From Actinomortierella ambigua (lineage: Eukaryota > Mortierellomycota > Mortierellomycetes > Mortierellales > Mortierellaceae): a stretch of 57,287 nt of DNA. A program made the position numbers and the translations under genes. The stretch's first letter is position 1. Each line of letters starts with the position of its first letter. The stretch lies in contig JAAAJB010000175.1 in the NCBI GenBank assembly GCA_016098155.1, positions 1 through 57,287 of the forward strand, given 5' to 3'. Below the pieces are notes generated by a model. That model searched no databases. It worked only from the letters and a program-made list of their open reading frames with translations, and was not told where the DNA came from. Below, one piece after another: positions 9,695 through 18,593 of the stretch.

Positions 9695-11422
9695 TCAGAC
9701 ATGCATCGGGTATATGATTCTCCATGAAAGCAAAAACTTGAAGAACTGTCTATGAAGACCCTCAGGATGATGATGATGGTCCTCATCAGGAGTTTCATGA
9801 TCTCGCTTAGCCGCAGGCAAGGGGATCGCCTGTGGGAAGCTAAAGACATTTTTGGGGTCCACAGCCATTTTGATCTGCATGAGCCTCGGTAGGTGCTTGC
9901 CGTAGTAAGCCTGCAGCGCATTTGGTAATTCCCGTTCGATGTAGTTCTGATAAGCCTCAACAACAAACTTGGCGCCGCCAGATCTCTTGGCAGCAGCGGC
10001 GGTGCGAATGTCATGTGCAAGCTCGGTGCTCCATCGCGTGCAAGGCCGACAAGGGCCAGGATTCTGCCAGTTGACGACCATCTGGATGCCATACAACACC
10101 CCACGATGATGGTCAAAGACCGAGGGCCCAAACAAGGGCCGGTCCACTTGGCCACCCCAAAGGTCAATGAGAACCCGCGTCGAGGGTGAGCTGTCGTCGG
10201 CCTTGGGAGGCTGCAAAAGGTACTGACGCAGGATATCCATCTCTGCGACTGACATGGGCTCGCGGTAGAGCACAGACCGGCCACGCACATAGCGCGTCAC
10301 GGCAAATGTGTGCATGTCGCCCGAGCCACTTTCGATGTTGCCATAGCCTCCATAGCCTCCATAGCCGCCGCCCTCGAGTGGCTCCCCATCGGCCCACCGA
10401 TGGACAGCGTCCAACCATGTGCCCTCCACATACTCGACGGTGCCGGCATGGTGCGTCATGTCGAGGAACGGTCGCATGGCTTCCTCAACCCCAGACTTTG
10501 GGCCGAGAAAAGTTGCCTGGAAGAGACAAATGTCCTCCTTGAGGACAAGCATCGGCATGAGGTCGTCTGTCACAGTCTTGCCCCATCGGCCAAAGGCCTC
10601 GATGACTGTCCGGTACATTGAACCTGGAAACTCGACCGCCAACGTTGTCACGCGCGGCGGTGCTCGGTAAGTCTGAATTCGAAACGTCGTCACCAAGCCA
10701 AACGATCCTCCGCCAGCGCCACGGAGTGCCCAGAATAGGTCGTCATCGTTGTTGTTGTGGTTGGCGTGGTTGTCCTTGCCGTTATCCTTCCTCCTTGCGC
10801 TCATGGTCCGGACCGAGCCCGAGGCATCAATCATCGTCAGTCCCACGATACTATCCGACGCCATCCCATACTTGCGTGCCAGCATCCCCAGCCCACCGCC
10901 AAGGGCATGTCCACCCAACCCGACCGACGGACAAGTCCCTGCCGGGAAGAAATACGGTCCCGCTGGATGTTCCCACAGTCGAGTGTACAACGTGCCGAGT
11001 CGTATTCCGGCCCCGACGGTCGCGATGCCTGTGGTCGTGTCCAGGTCGAGCCCCTGCAGGAGATTCAAATCTAGGACAAGACTCCCATCCTGCCCACCTT
11101 GCCCATACCCTTCGTACGAATGGCCACCTGACCGGGGCGCCACCGAGACGTTGTGGGCGGCTGCACACCGGATAGCAGCCGCTGCGTCAGCTTCCGAGGC
11201 CGGGTGGTAGATGGCGCTCGGCTTGTAGTCGTACAGCTGGACAAACCCCTGGCGCTCCGTCGCGTAGCTACTCGAGGAGGGGGTCGTCAGGTGCGAGGTC
11301 GAAGATGTGGCGCTCTTGATGCTCTTGATACAGGTGACCAGCCCAAGGAGCTGCTGCGCCTGGAGTTGAGGGAGGAGCGCGAGCGTTGTTGCCCAGACGA
11401 GCAGGGCAAGTTGCCTGTACAT
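9695..11422 (-). CDS. Secreted BBE-like FAD-linked oxidase, copy 2, with C-terminal extension
   Basis: 575 residues, no intron, signal peptide at about 1-22 (ending LPQLQAQ). The bicovalent FAD ligands are H101 (RSGGHSYEGY) and C164 (AGTCPSVGLGGHALGGG). It is the longest paralogue. A Lys/Asp/Asn/His-rich insert (RRKDNGKDNHANHNNNDDD) precedes the DLFWALRGAGGGSFG strand. A Gly/Tyr-rich loop (GGYGGYGGYG) lies near residue 355. After the usual end (FSFPQAIPL) about 45 residues follow, with a DHETPDEDHHHHPEG tract and a hydrophobic end. These insertions are absent from the other copies, suggesting faster drift. A PCRPC pair lies before the YQNYIE motif. Secretion and oxidase activity are inferred from the family; substrate unknown. 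Confidence 0.9.
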   Translation of the reverse strand: MYRQLALLVWATTLALLPQLQAQQLLGLVTCIKSIKSATSSTSHLTTPSSSSYATERQGFVQLYDYKPSAIYHPASEADAAAAIRCAAAHNVSVAPRSGGHSYEGYGQGGQDGSLVLDLNLLQGLDLDTTTGIATVGAGIRLGTLYTRLWEHPAGPYFFPAGTCPSVGLGGHALGGGLGMLARKYGMASDSIVGLTMIDASGSVRTMSARRKDNGKDNHANHNNNDDDLFWALRGAGGGSFGLVTTFRIQTYRAPPRVTTLAVEFPGSMYRTVIEAFGRWGKTVTDDLMPMLVLKEDICLFQATFLGPKSGVEEAMRPFLDMTHHAGTVEYVEGTWLDAVHRWADGEPLEGGGYGGYGGYGNIESGSGDMHTFAVTRYVRGRSVLYREPMSVAEMDILRQYLLQPPKADDSSPSTRVLIDLWGGQVDRPLFGPSVFDHHRGVLYGIQMVVNWQNPGPCRPCTRWSTELAHDIRTAAAAKRSGGAKFVVEAYQNYIERELPNALQAYYGKHLPRLMQIKMAVDPKNVFSFPQAIPLPAAKRDHETPDEDHHHHPEGLHRQFFKFLLSWRIIYPMHV

Positions 11423-12589
11423 GGTTGAGTATGCAGCCTTTTTTGGAGGGGGGAGGCTGTCTTTTTAAAAGTGGAGGAGAGGATAGTCAGAAACCAAGGA
11501 GAAAAAAAAGAAAAAGAGTCAGAGGACGATGGTCTATGTTAAATACCAAAAGGGAAAAAAAAGCATGCTCGACGATAGCCCAGGAAGCAAAAAAAGAAAG
11601 CAAAACCTCCACTCCAACTCAATCAAACTTCCATCCGCAACAGCAAAGTCGTGAATGTCCATCAGTAGTGCCTGGGATGTGAGTAGTATTTTCAGCGGGG
11701 GAATGATTTGTCCCATTTGGAGCCGTTTCCACACCACATCTGATATGGGTACCAGAATGGATAACGACCCTTTTACAGATGCACACTTTTTTTCTCACGA
11801 ATCGGGCGTGTGTTGGCGATAGACATCAAGCGTTTTGTTTAGTCAGTCTTGGAGCATTGTTTGCTGTATTTGGTACACTTCTTTAGGCCAATGCTTGCAT
11901 TCATGTGCAATTTTTTGGTCAAACACAAGTGGGCATATGTGGTGACTACTACTGCATCGGGGGGTTTTTACCGGGGGCAGTCATGTCTGATTTGTTGCCG
12001 TTGGGCGTACCACATGGGCGTGAAATAGCTCTCTAATCCTGTCCCGACTCTGTTAACGCGAGTAGCGGGAGTAGGCTTGCAATTGTTTTTACTAGGTCTC
12101 CACTCAACCTTCCCGTAGTGCCTAACCTTTAGATCCCAAAACCTTACTACATCACAATAGCGGGCAGAGAATTTGCCACACAAGAGCTGCAGACAATGGA
12201 GAGAGAGAGATGGAGAGAGGGAGAGGGGGGGAGGAAGACAGACAGACAGAGAGAGAGAGGGAGAGAAAGAGGTGAGTAAGGGGGCAGAAGGGTAATCAGA
12301 TAAAACAAAGTTGGCGTGAGACTGGACACCATCGCGTTTTGCCCTCATTCTTTGTTTCTTCCAACGCAAAAAATAGACCTTTCGGCCGAAGTCATGCCGC
12401 GCAGCAAGAATCTCGGGAAATTTCAAGGTGCCACTCAAGCTTACAAATAAAATAGTTTGCAGTATGCACAACCCACAACACAAGACTCTTGAATGATGCC
12501 CATAGAAGGGAGGGATGAAAAAGTTGGTGCTGCGAGGGTTTCTTTAGGTATTTGTATAAGAGGGTGTAGGTGTGGAGCGTACATTGAAT
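11423..12589. other. Intergenic with a purine tract
   Basis: About 1.17 kb between oxidase copies 2 and 3, the longest gap in the array. A GAGA-rich purine tract spans about 12196-12275. Open frames here are short or made of Ser/Leu/Pro low complexity; none resembles an oxidase remnant. It holds the promoter of copy 2. Confidence 0.55.
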
Positions 12590-14095
12590 CTATGGGAGTG
12601 GGATGGACTGCGGAAACCGGAACACATTGCGTGGATCAACACTCTTTTTGATCTGCCGTAAGCGTGGAAGTTGGTCTCCATAGTATGCCTGGAATGCGTC
12701 GGGCATATCCCGCTCAATGTAGTTTTGGTAGGCTTCGAGGATCGGTCCTGAGCTGTAGATGCTTTGCATCTCCTTGACAAAGTCGGCGCTCCACTTTAGA
12801 CATGCCTCGCAAGCAAATCCGGGGGTGGGTGGATGGGGGGAGGACCAAAAGATGTCAAACTGGATGCTGAAAAGGACCCCTTTGTGGTTGTCAAACGCCG
12901 AGGGTTCACTGGGCCGGTCAATCTTGCCTCCCCACAGGTCGATCAGGATATAGCCCCAGGTCTTCTCTTTTGGCAGATTTTGGAGGTACTTTTCGATCAC
13001 GCCCACCTCGTCCTCGGACAATAGGTCGCGGTAGAATAGGGATCGGCCTCGGTGGTAAAAGGTCATGTTGCCAATACTGGCCGCCTCGAGCGTCGAGCCA
13101 GCTCGCTGCCCCCACCGTGTAGCTGCTTGGAACCAGGTACCCTCTTCAAATTCTGTCTGGAAGGGTGCTTCGCCTATGTGCTCAATGAACGGGTCGATGG
13201 CACCCTGCATCTGGGCCTGTGAGCCAAGATAGGTGAACTCGATCTCAATCTTTTTTTTATCAATGTACAAAGTTGCCGAAAGATCCTCGGTCGCAATCTT
13301 GCCCTGCTTGGCAAAGGCGCTGAGAACTGCACCCATCTTATCCGGTTTGTAGGTGAGTATTACCGTCGTGACCGGGGATGGTACTTCGTATGCTTGAACG
13401 CGAAACTCGGTGACCAATCCGAATGACCCTCCACCAGCGCCTCGTAGCGCCCAAAACAAGTCTGGGTTCGATGCTGGACTCACAGTATGAATAGTGCCAT
13501 TCGCCGCAACCATCGTCATGCTCAAAATGTTGTGGGTTAATAGGCCATGCTTGCGACCCACAACGCCAATGCCACCGCCTAATCCGTGTCCGCCCACACC
13601 CACGGAAGGGCACGTGCCCACCGGGATAAGGTATTCTCCATTCTCCCACAGCCGGGTGTAGGCGTGACCCAGACGGGTCCCAGCGCCGATAGTGGCGATG
13701 TTGTTCCGACGATCCAGGGAAAACTGCTGGAACTGACTGAGATCGATCACGAGTGAACCATTCCGCCCACCGCTGCTGTATCCTTCGTACGAATGTCCTC
13801 CAGACCGAGGTGCAACGGCTACGTGGTTGGCGGCAGCGCACAGGATGGCTGAAGCGGCCTCCTCCTCCGAAGCTGGGTGAAAGATAGCCCTAGGTCTATG
13901 GTCAAAGTAACTGTTGAACCCGATTCGATTGGTGTCGTAGAGTGGTGACGATGGTGTGACAAGGGACGACTCGCTTCTGCTCCTGATGTTTTTGAGACAC
14001 TTGAGGAGGCCCACTGGAAGTGCCTGTACATAGCTGAGGATGATCAACGCTGTTGCCCAAGACAAGATGGTCCGCTGTGCCCACCGTAGCTGCAT
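12590..14095 (-). CDS. Secreted BBE-like FAD-linked oxidase, copy 3
   Basis: 501 residues, no intron. The signal peptide is about 1-25 (ending LSYVQA). FAD ligands are H101 (RSGGHSYEGY) and C162 (VGTCPSVGVGGHGLGGG). DLFWALRGAGGGSFGLVTEF, a CEAC pair before the ILEAYQNYIERDMPDAFQAYYG motif, and DPRNVFRFPQSIPLP at the end complete the family signature. Length and order match copies 1, 5 and 6. It may be glycosylated (several N-x-S/T). It oxidises an unknown extracellular substrate. Confidence 0.92.
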   Translation of the reverse strand: MQLRWAQRTILSWATALIILSYVQALPVGLLKCLKNIRSRSESSLVTPSSPLYDTNRIGFNSYFDHRPRAIFHPASEEEAASAILCAAANHVAVAPRSGGHSYEGYSSGGRNGSLVIDLSQFQQFSLDRRNNIATIGAGTRLGHAYTRLWENGEYLIPVGTCPSVGVGGHGLGGGIGVVGRKHGLLTHNILSMTMVAANGTIHTVSPASNPDLFWALRGAGGGSFGLVTEFRVQAYEVPSPVTTVILTYKPDKMGAVLSAFAKQGKIATEDLSATLYIDKKKIEIEFTYLGSQAQMQGAIDPFIEHIGEAPFQTEFEEGTWFQAATRWGQRAGSTLEAASIGNMTFYHRGRSLFYRDLLSEDEVGVIEKYLQNLPKEKTWGYILIDLWGGKIDRPSEPSAFDNHKGVLFSIQFDIFWSSPHPPTPGFACEACLKWSADFVKEMQSIYSSGPILEAYQNYIERDMPDAFQAYYGDQLPRLRQIKKSVDPRNVFRFPQSIPLP

Positions 14096-14698
14096 CCTTG
14101 TTGATATGGCTCAAGTCGAAAGGTTTGGAAAGTGGTCAAGTAAAAGACGGATGTAATTACACCAACTTTACAAGTGGAAGGAGAGAAAAGGGGAGCGAGA
14201 GTGAGGGTGAATGAAACTGTTTGGTCAGATGAAAGGGGAGTGAGAGAGGGAGTTTGTGTGTGTGTGTAAAGGGGCATGGGTGACTGTCGTAGCAAAAAGT
14301 AGCCATACCCAGCCAATGCGCCACATCCACCAAGTGGAGGCCTCGCTCCGTGATCTCATGCTCTCATTCTTTATTATCGTTTTACCCAACGAAGGAAAAA
14401 TGCATTGGATGACAATATTGCTTCGATATCTCTATCCCCCGCTGTCAGAGTGAAAAGTGTCTGGATGGGGGTTTGCTGAGAACAAGTCAGAGAAAAGGGG
14501 GACACAAAGGGAGGGACGGGGGCTGCCCAATGTGCTTTGTATTCACCCCTCTCGTCTCCTATAAAGAAAGTAGGGGAGGTCGACCTCCTTGAGCACAACT
14601 GCCACCAACCAATAGCACCAAGAAAAACAAACAATGCCCCCTTCAACAAGAATCTTGCACCCACCGATAGAGGACGAAAAAAAAAGAGTATCATTTTC
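14096..14698. other. Intergenic between oxidase copies 3 and 4
   Basis: About 600 bases holding the promoter of copy 3 and 3' flank of copy 4. No gene or clear element beyond short GA and GT tracts (14235-14265). Confidence 0.55.
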
Positions 14699-16219
14699 TT
14701 ATTGGGAGTTGAATTTTCCAGCCATAGGTGGGATGGACTGTGGGAAGGAAAAGACATTCTGCGGATCAAACTTCGTTTTGAGAGCTTGAAGGCGAGGAAG
14801 ACCACCGCGGTAATATGCCTCAAGCCAGTTCGTCAGGTCGCGATCGATATAGTTTTGATAGGCCTCCACATTGGGCCTTCCGCCAGGGAACACATCCTCC
14901 AGCTTGCTCATAAAGCTGGCACTCCATGCCAAGCATTCTTCGGCACTTGCACTCGCGTTGCCTGAATCGCCCTTCCACTCAACACTCAGGTTGATGCTGT
15001 GGTAGACGGCCCTGTGTGCGTCAAACGCCGACGGTGTGTGCGGCCGGTCAATCTTGCCGCGCCAGATGTCGATAATCACAAATACCTTGGTGCTGTGCTC
15101 GGGTGGGTGGGTCAGGTACTCAATGATAATATCAATATCTGCACTCGACAACGGCTCGCGATACAAAAGCGATCGGCCCCGGTGGTAGCGGTGCGCCGTC
15201 AGGTCTGGGTTCCTGAAGGCCTCCAAGTTTGGCACGGCGCCCCACAAAATCGCCGCCTCCATCCACGTGCCTTCATGGACGACTTTGTCGCTCGGTGGGC
15301 CTGCATCCTGGATCAGCGGCGCAAGTGCTGCCTCGGCATCGGCGAGCGAACCTAAAAAGTTGATCTGAAGCTCGATTTGCTTTTCAAACCGCATCGCCGG
15401 AAACAGGTCCTCCGACAGGGACGGGCTGCCCCAGCGGCCATACGCCTCAATGACCTTTCGTGTCATATTGAATGGCCAGTGGATCAACATCGTCGTCACC
15501 TTGTCCGGCGCTTTGAATGCTTGGATCTTAAACTCGGTCACGAGGCCAAACGACCCGCTGCCTGCACCGCGGAGGGCCCAGTAGAGATCTGAATTATTGT
15601 TGTCATTGGCCTCCCAGAGCTCGCCCTTCGCATCAATCATCCTCAGCCCGACCACGGTGTCGGAAAGCATGCCATACTTGCGCGAGAGCATCCCCAGGCC
15701 GCCGCCAAGGGCATTACCGCTGATGCCCACAGAGGGACAGGTGCCTCCCGCGATGAGATACTGGCCATTTTCCCACAGGTAAGTGTAAAGAGGCCCCAGC
15801 CGGACGCCTGCGCCGACAGTCACAATGCCCGTCGCTGGGTCAAATTCAATCTTTTGGAGCTTGTCGACGTTCATCACCAGCGAGCCATCCTTGCCCCCGT
15901 TGCCATAGCCCTCATACGAATGACCGCCCGACCGAGGCGTCACAGCTACGTTGTAGGTTGCTGCACATTGGATGGCAGCAGCCGCATCCTCTTCGGACCC
16001 GGGGTGGTAGATGGCCAATGGAAGATAGTCAAAATTTCGGTCAAAGACGAGTCGCTCGGTCTTGTAGGATGCAGACGATTGGGTCGTCAAGTAGGACGCA
16101 TTACTGGTGCTCTTGATGTCGCTGAGACAGGAGACAAGATCGGTAGGGGCTGCTTGGATGGTGCCTAGGAGAGCAAGTGCAGCTGCCAAAGCGAGTAGAC
16201 GAAGCCATCGTTGAATCAT
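14699..16219 (-). CDS. Secreted BBE-like FAD-linked oxidase, copy 4 (divergent)
   Basis: 506 residues from the ATG at 16219; the frame is open 14 codons further, but MIQRWLRLLALAAALALL starts an ideal signal peptide, so the inner start is chosen. FAD ligands are H100 (RSGGHSYEGY) and C161 (GGTCPSVGISGNALGGG). In the other copies except copy 5 that loop reads GGHxLGGG; here it is SGNALGGG. The Cys pair seen before the YQN motif in the other five is reduced to a single Cys (SAEECLAWS), so one disulfide is probably lost. The ending DPQNVFSFPQSIPPM is intact. All core residues remain, so it is probably active but with an altered pocket. Confidence 0.9.
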   Translation of the reverse strand: MIQRWLRLLALAAALALLGTIQAAPTDLVSCLSDIKSTSNASYLTTQSSASYKTERLVFDRNFDYLPLAIYHPGSEEDAAAAIQCAATYNVAVTPRSGGHSYEGYGNGGKDGSLVMNVDKLQKIEFDPATGIVTVGAGVRLGPLYTYLWENGQYLIAGGTCPSVGISGNALGGGLGMLSRKYGMLSDTVVGLRMIDAKGELWEANDNNNSDLYWALRGAGSGSFGLVTEFKIQAFKAPDKVTTMLIHWPFNMTRKVIEAYGRWGSPSLSEDLFPAMRFEKQIELQINFLGSLADAEAALAPLIQDAGPPSDKVVHEGTWMEAAILWGAVPNLEAFRNPDLTAHRYHRGRSLLYREPLSSADIDIIIEYLTHPPEHSTKVFVIIDIWRGKIDRPHTPSAFDAHRAVYHSINLSVEWKGDSGNASASAEECLAWSASFMSKLEDVFPGGRPNVEAYQNYIDRDLTNWLEAYYRGGLPRLQALKTKFDPQNVFSFPQSIPPMAGKFNSQ

Positions 16220-16671
16220 CTTGATTTGTGATAAGAGAGGATGGAGAGAGGAGTGAAACAAAGATAGAACACAGCGTGGGTATCTTTTAAAGACATTGCA
16301 TTTTGTGACGCTGGCTTTTGTTTAAGAGGGGAAGGGATGGGGAGAGAAAGGGATGCGATGATGTTTGCATAGTCCACTTGAACATAGAGTGCACCTCTCC
16401 CCTTGTTTGTACATCATGGGAAGACCAGCAGTCGTAACTGTTCTGAACGAACACCAACTCTGCTCTGTTCCAGAAAAGCCCAACTGGCCGAAATTGCATG
16501 ACGACCCAATCCAAGCTAAAGAGGCTGTGCATCCAAAGGCCCGTGCAAAAGCACCCACCATTCACGGGTGCGCTCACAGACACGACCCTTGGCTCAACTT
16601 TTTTTTAATTATATTTAGCTCCTCTCTTTCTCACAGTCTCCCTTCTCCTCCCCCCCCCCCTCACTTTTCGG
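16220..16671. other. Intergenic between oxidase copies 4 and 5
   Basis: About 450 bases with a TTTAAAAG tract on the reverse strand at about 16285-16292, upstream of copy 4, and a C tract at about 16650-16660. No gene seen. Confidence 0.55.
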
Positions 16672-18171
16672 CTATGGAAGCGGGATGGACTGAGGGAACG
16701 TAAAGAGGTTGTTACTGTCAACGTCCTTCTTGATCTGTTGCAGGCGTGACACGCCGTTGCCATAATATGCCTCAAGCCAGTTGGGCAAGTCAAACTCAAT
16801 ATAATTTTGATATGCCTCGAGAGACTGAGGGCCACCATCATAAGCGTCGTATAGCTCCTTCCGGAACTGGGCACTCCACTCTAGACAGGCTGCGCACTGC
16901 GTCCCCGTTTGGTTGGTTGGGTCTTTCCACGTAATGCCAAAGTCGAGTCCCAGCACTACTCCACGATGGCGGTCAAAAGCCGCCGGCGACCGTCGTGGTG
17001 GTCGGTCCATCTTACCGCCCCACATCTCAAAGATCACATACGCGGACGCACTTTCAGCGGGTCGCCGATTGAGATTGTTGAAAATAGTGTCCATCTCCGT
17101 CACTGACAGCAGCCGACGGTACACAAGTGACCCTCCACGGTGATAGCGATGTACACTCAAGTCTGGGTCATCCAGTGGATTGGTGGAGCCGGACCATTTG
17201 GCGGCTGCCTTGATCCAGGACCCCTCCTGGACGTCTGACGACAAGGGTTTGACGCCAATCCTGGCCAGCATGGGCGCTACTGTCTTGTTGGCGATCGAGG
17301 CGCTGCTCAAGTAGTTCACTCGAAGCTCAATCTCATTAGAACGGACCGACATTGCGCCAAAGAATTCGTTGGGGGCGTTTCTCCCAAACTTGGTAAAGCC
17401 TTCCATCGCAGCACGATAGCTGGCCAGCGGATACTTGTAGACCATGGTCGTGACCGCCGATGGGGCCTTGTAGGCCTGGATCTGAAACTCGGTCACCAAT
17501 CCAAACGACCCACCGCCAGCACCCCGCAACGCCCAGAACAGCTCCGGATTGGACGTCTCGCTGATATGACGCTTGGTCCCCGTCGCGTCCAGCATCTCCA
17601 TGCCCACAATGCTGTTTGTCAATGCACCGTATTTGCGGCTGACCATGCCAATCCCGCCACCAAGGGCAATCCCTCCAATGCCCACCGAGGGGCATGTGCC
17701 GCCGGGGACCAAGAACTGGCCGGCCTCCCACAGGCGCATGTACAGAGGGCCGAGCCGCGTGCCGGCACCGATGGTGGCCACGCCCGTTTGGGCGTCCATG
17801 GAGAACTGTTGAAACTGGTTGACGTCAATCACCAACGACCCATCCCGGCCGCCCTGACCGTAGCCCTCAAAGGAGTGGCCGCCAGAGCGTGGGGCAATGC
17901 TGATGTTGTATTTCGCTGCACACTGGATAGCTGCCCCGGCATCGTCGACGGTGGCGGGATGGTAGAGGGCACTGGGCTTGTAGTTGAAGTTGACGTTGTA
18001 GCCAAGTCTGTCCGTGTTGTACGTGGAGGAAGAAGGGATGGTGAGGTAGGACTTTGGGTTGCCCTGGATGCCCTGAAGACATGAGATTAGGTTGGCGTAC
18101 TGTGCAGTAGCCGTGTCGAAAAATGCCAGTGTCGCCGCGACAGAGGCAACAACGGCCAACAAGATGCGCAT
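16672..18171 (-). CDS. Secreted BBE-like FAD-linked oxidase, copy 5
   Basis: 499 residues, no intron. The signal peptide is about 1-23 (ending DTATAQ). FAD ligands are H99 (RSGGHSFEGY) and C160 (GGTCPSVGIGGIALGGG); the loop carries Ile where other copies have His. The motif ELFWALRGAGGGSFGLVTEF, a CAAC pair, LEAYQNYIEFDLPNWLEAYYG and the end NNLFTFPQSIPLP are intact. Copies 4 and 5 share the NWLEAYY variant, suggesting they are sister duplicates. Function is as for the family, with unknown extracellular substrate. Confidence 0.92.
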   Translation of the reverse strand: MRILLAVVASVAATLAFFDTATAQYANLISCLQGIQGNPKSYLTIPSSSTYNTDRLGYNVNFNYKPSALYHPATVDDAGAAIQCAAKYNISIAPRSGGHSFEGYGQGGRDGSLVIDVNQFQQFSMDAQTGVATIGAGTRLGPLYMRLWEAGQFLVPGGTCPSVGIGGIALGGGIGMVSRKYGALTNSIVGMEMLDATGTKRHISETSNPELFWALRGAGGGSFGLVTEFQIQAYKAPSAVTTMVYKYPLASYRAAMEGFTKFGRNAPNEFFGAMSVRSNEIELRVNYLSSASIANKTVAPMLARIGVKPLSSDVQEGSWIKAAAKWSGSTNPLDDPDLSVHRYHRGGSLVYRRLLSVTEMDTIFNNLNRRPAESASAYVIFEMWGGKMDRPPRRSPAAFDRHRGVVLGLDFGITWKDPTNQTGTQCAACLEWSAQFRKELYDAYDGGPQSLEAYQNYIEFDLPNWLEAYYGNGVSRLQQIKKDVDSNNLFTFPQSIPLP

Positions 18172-18593
18172 GGTTTAGGAGGAATGAAGGAGAGTGAGAG
18201 AGAAGGTGAGAGAAAGAGAGAGAGAGAGAGAGAAAAAAAAGGGGGGGAATGTGTGGTAAAGATGACTTCTGTATTCAGCAGCACAAGGAGGGGCTAAAAA
18301 AAAAAAAGTAGGAGGGTCTAACTGTTAGACCATGTCCTCTCAATAGAGTTTGTGATCAGAATTTCTTAGGCACTTATCATTGTTTGTCACACTTTGGACT
18401 GGATCCTCCCCCCTGTAACTACGGTTCCTTTGCGGGGACAGTTATTCAAAAAAACATGCTCATCGTCTATTACGTGTCCTACTTAAAACTGGACCCATGA
18501 GTCTCACCTTCTCAGGTGCGCGAAGAGTATTTGTCTCCACATATGTTTCTGCTTGCCTTTGTTTGCATTCATGTGGGTTGGGATATCTGCTTT
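18172..18593. other. Intergenic between oxidase copies 5 and 6
   Basis: About 420 bases with a GA microsatellite at about 18205-18232 in the leader of copy 5 and an A tract at 18297-18307. No gene seen. Confidence 0.55.
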
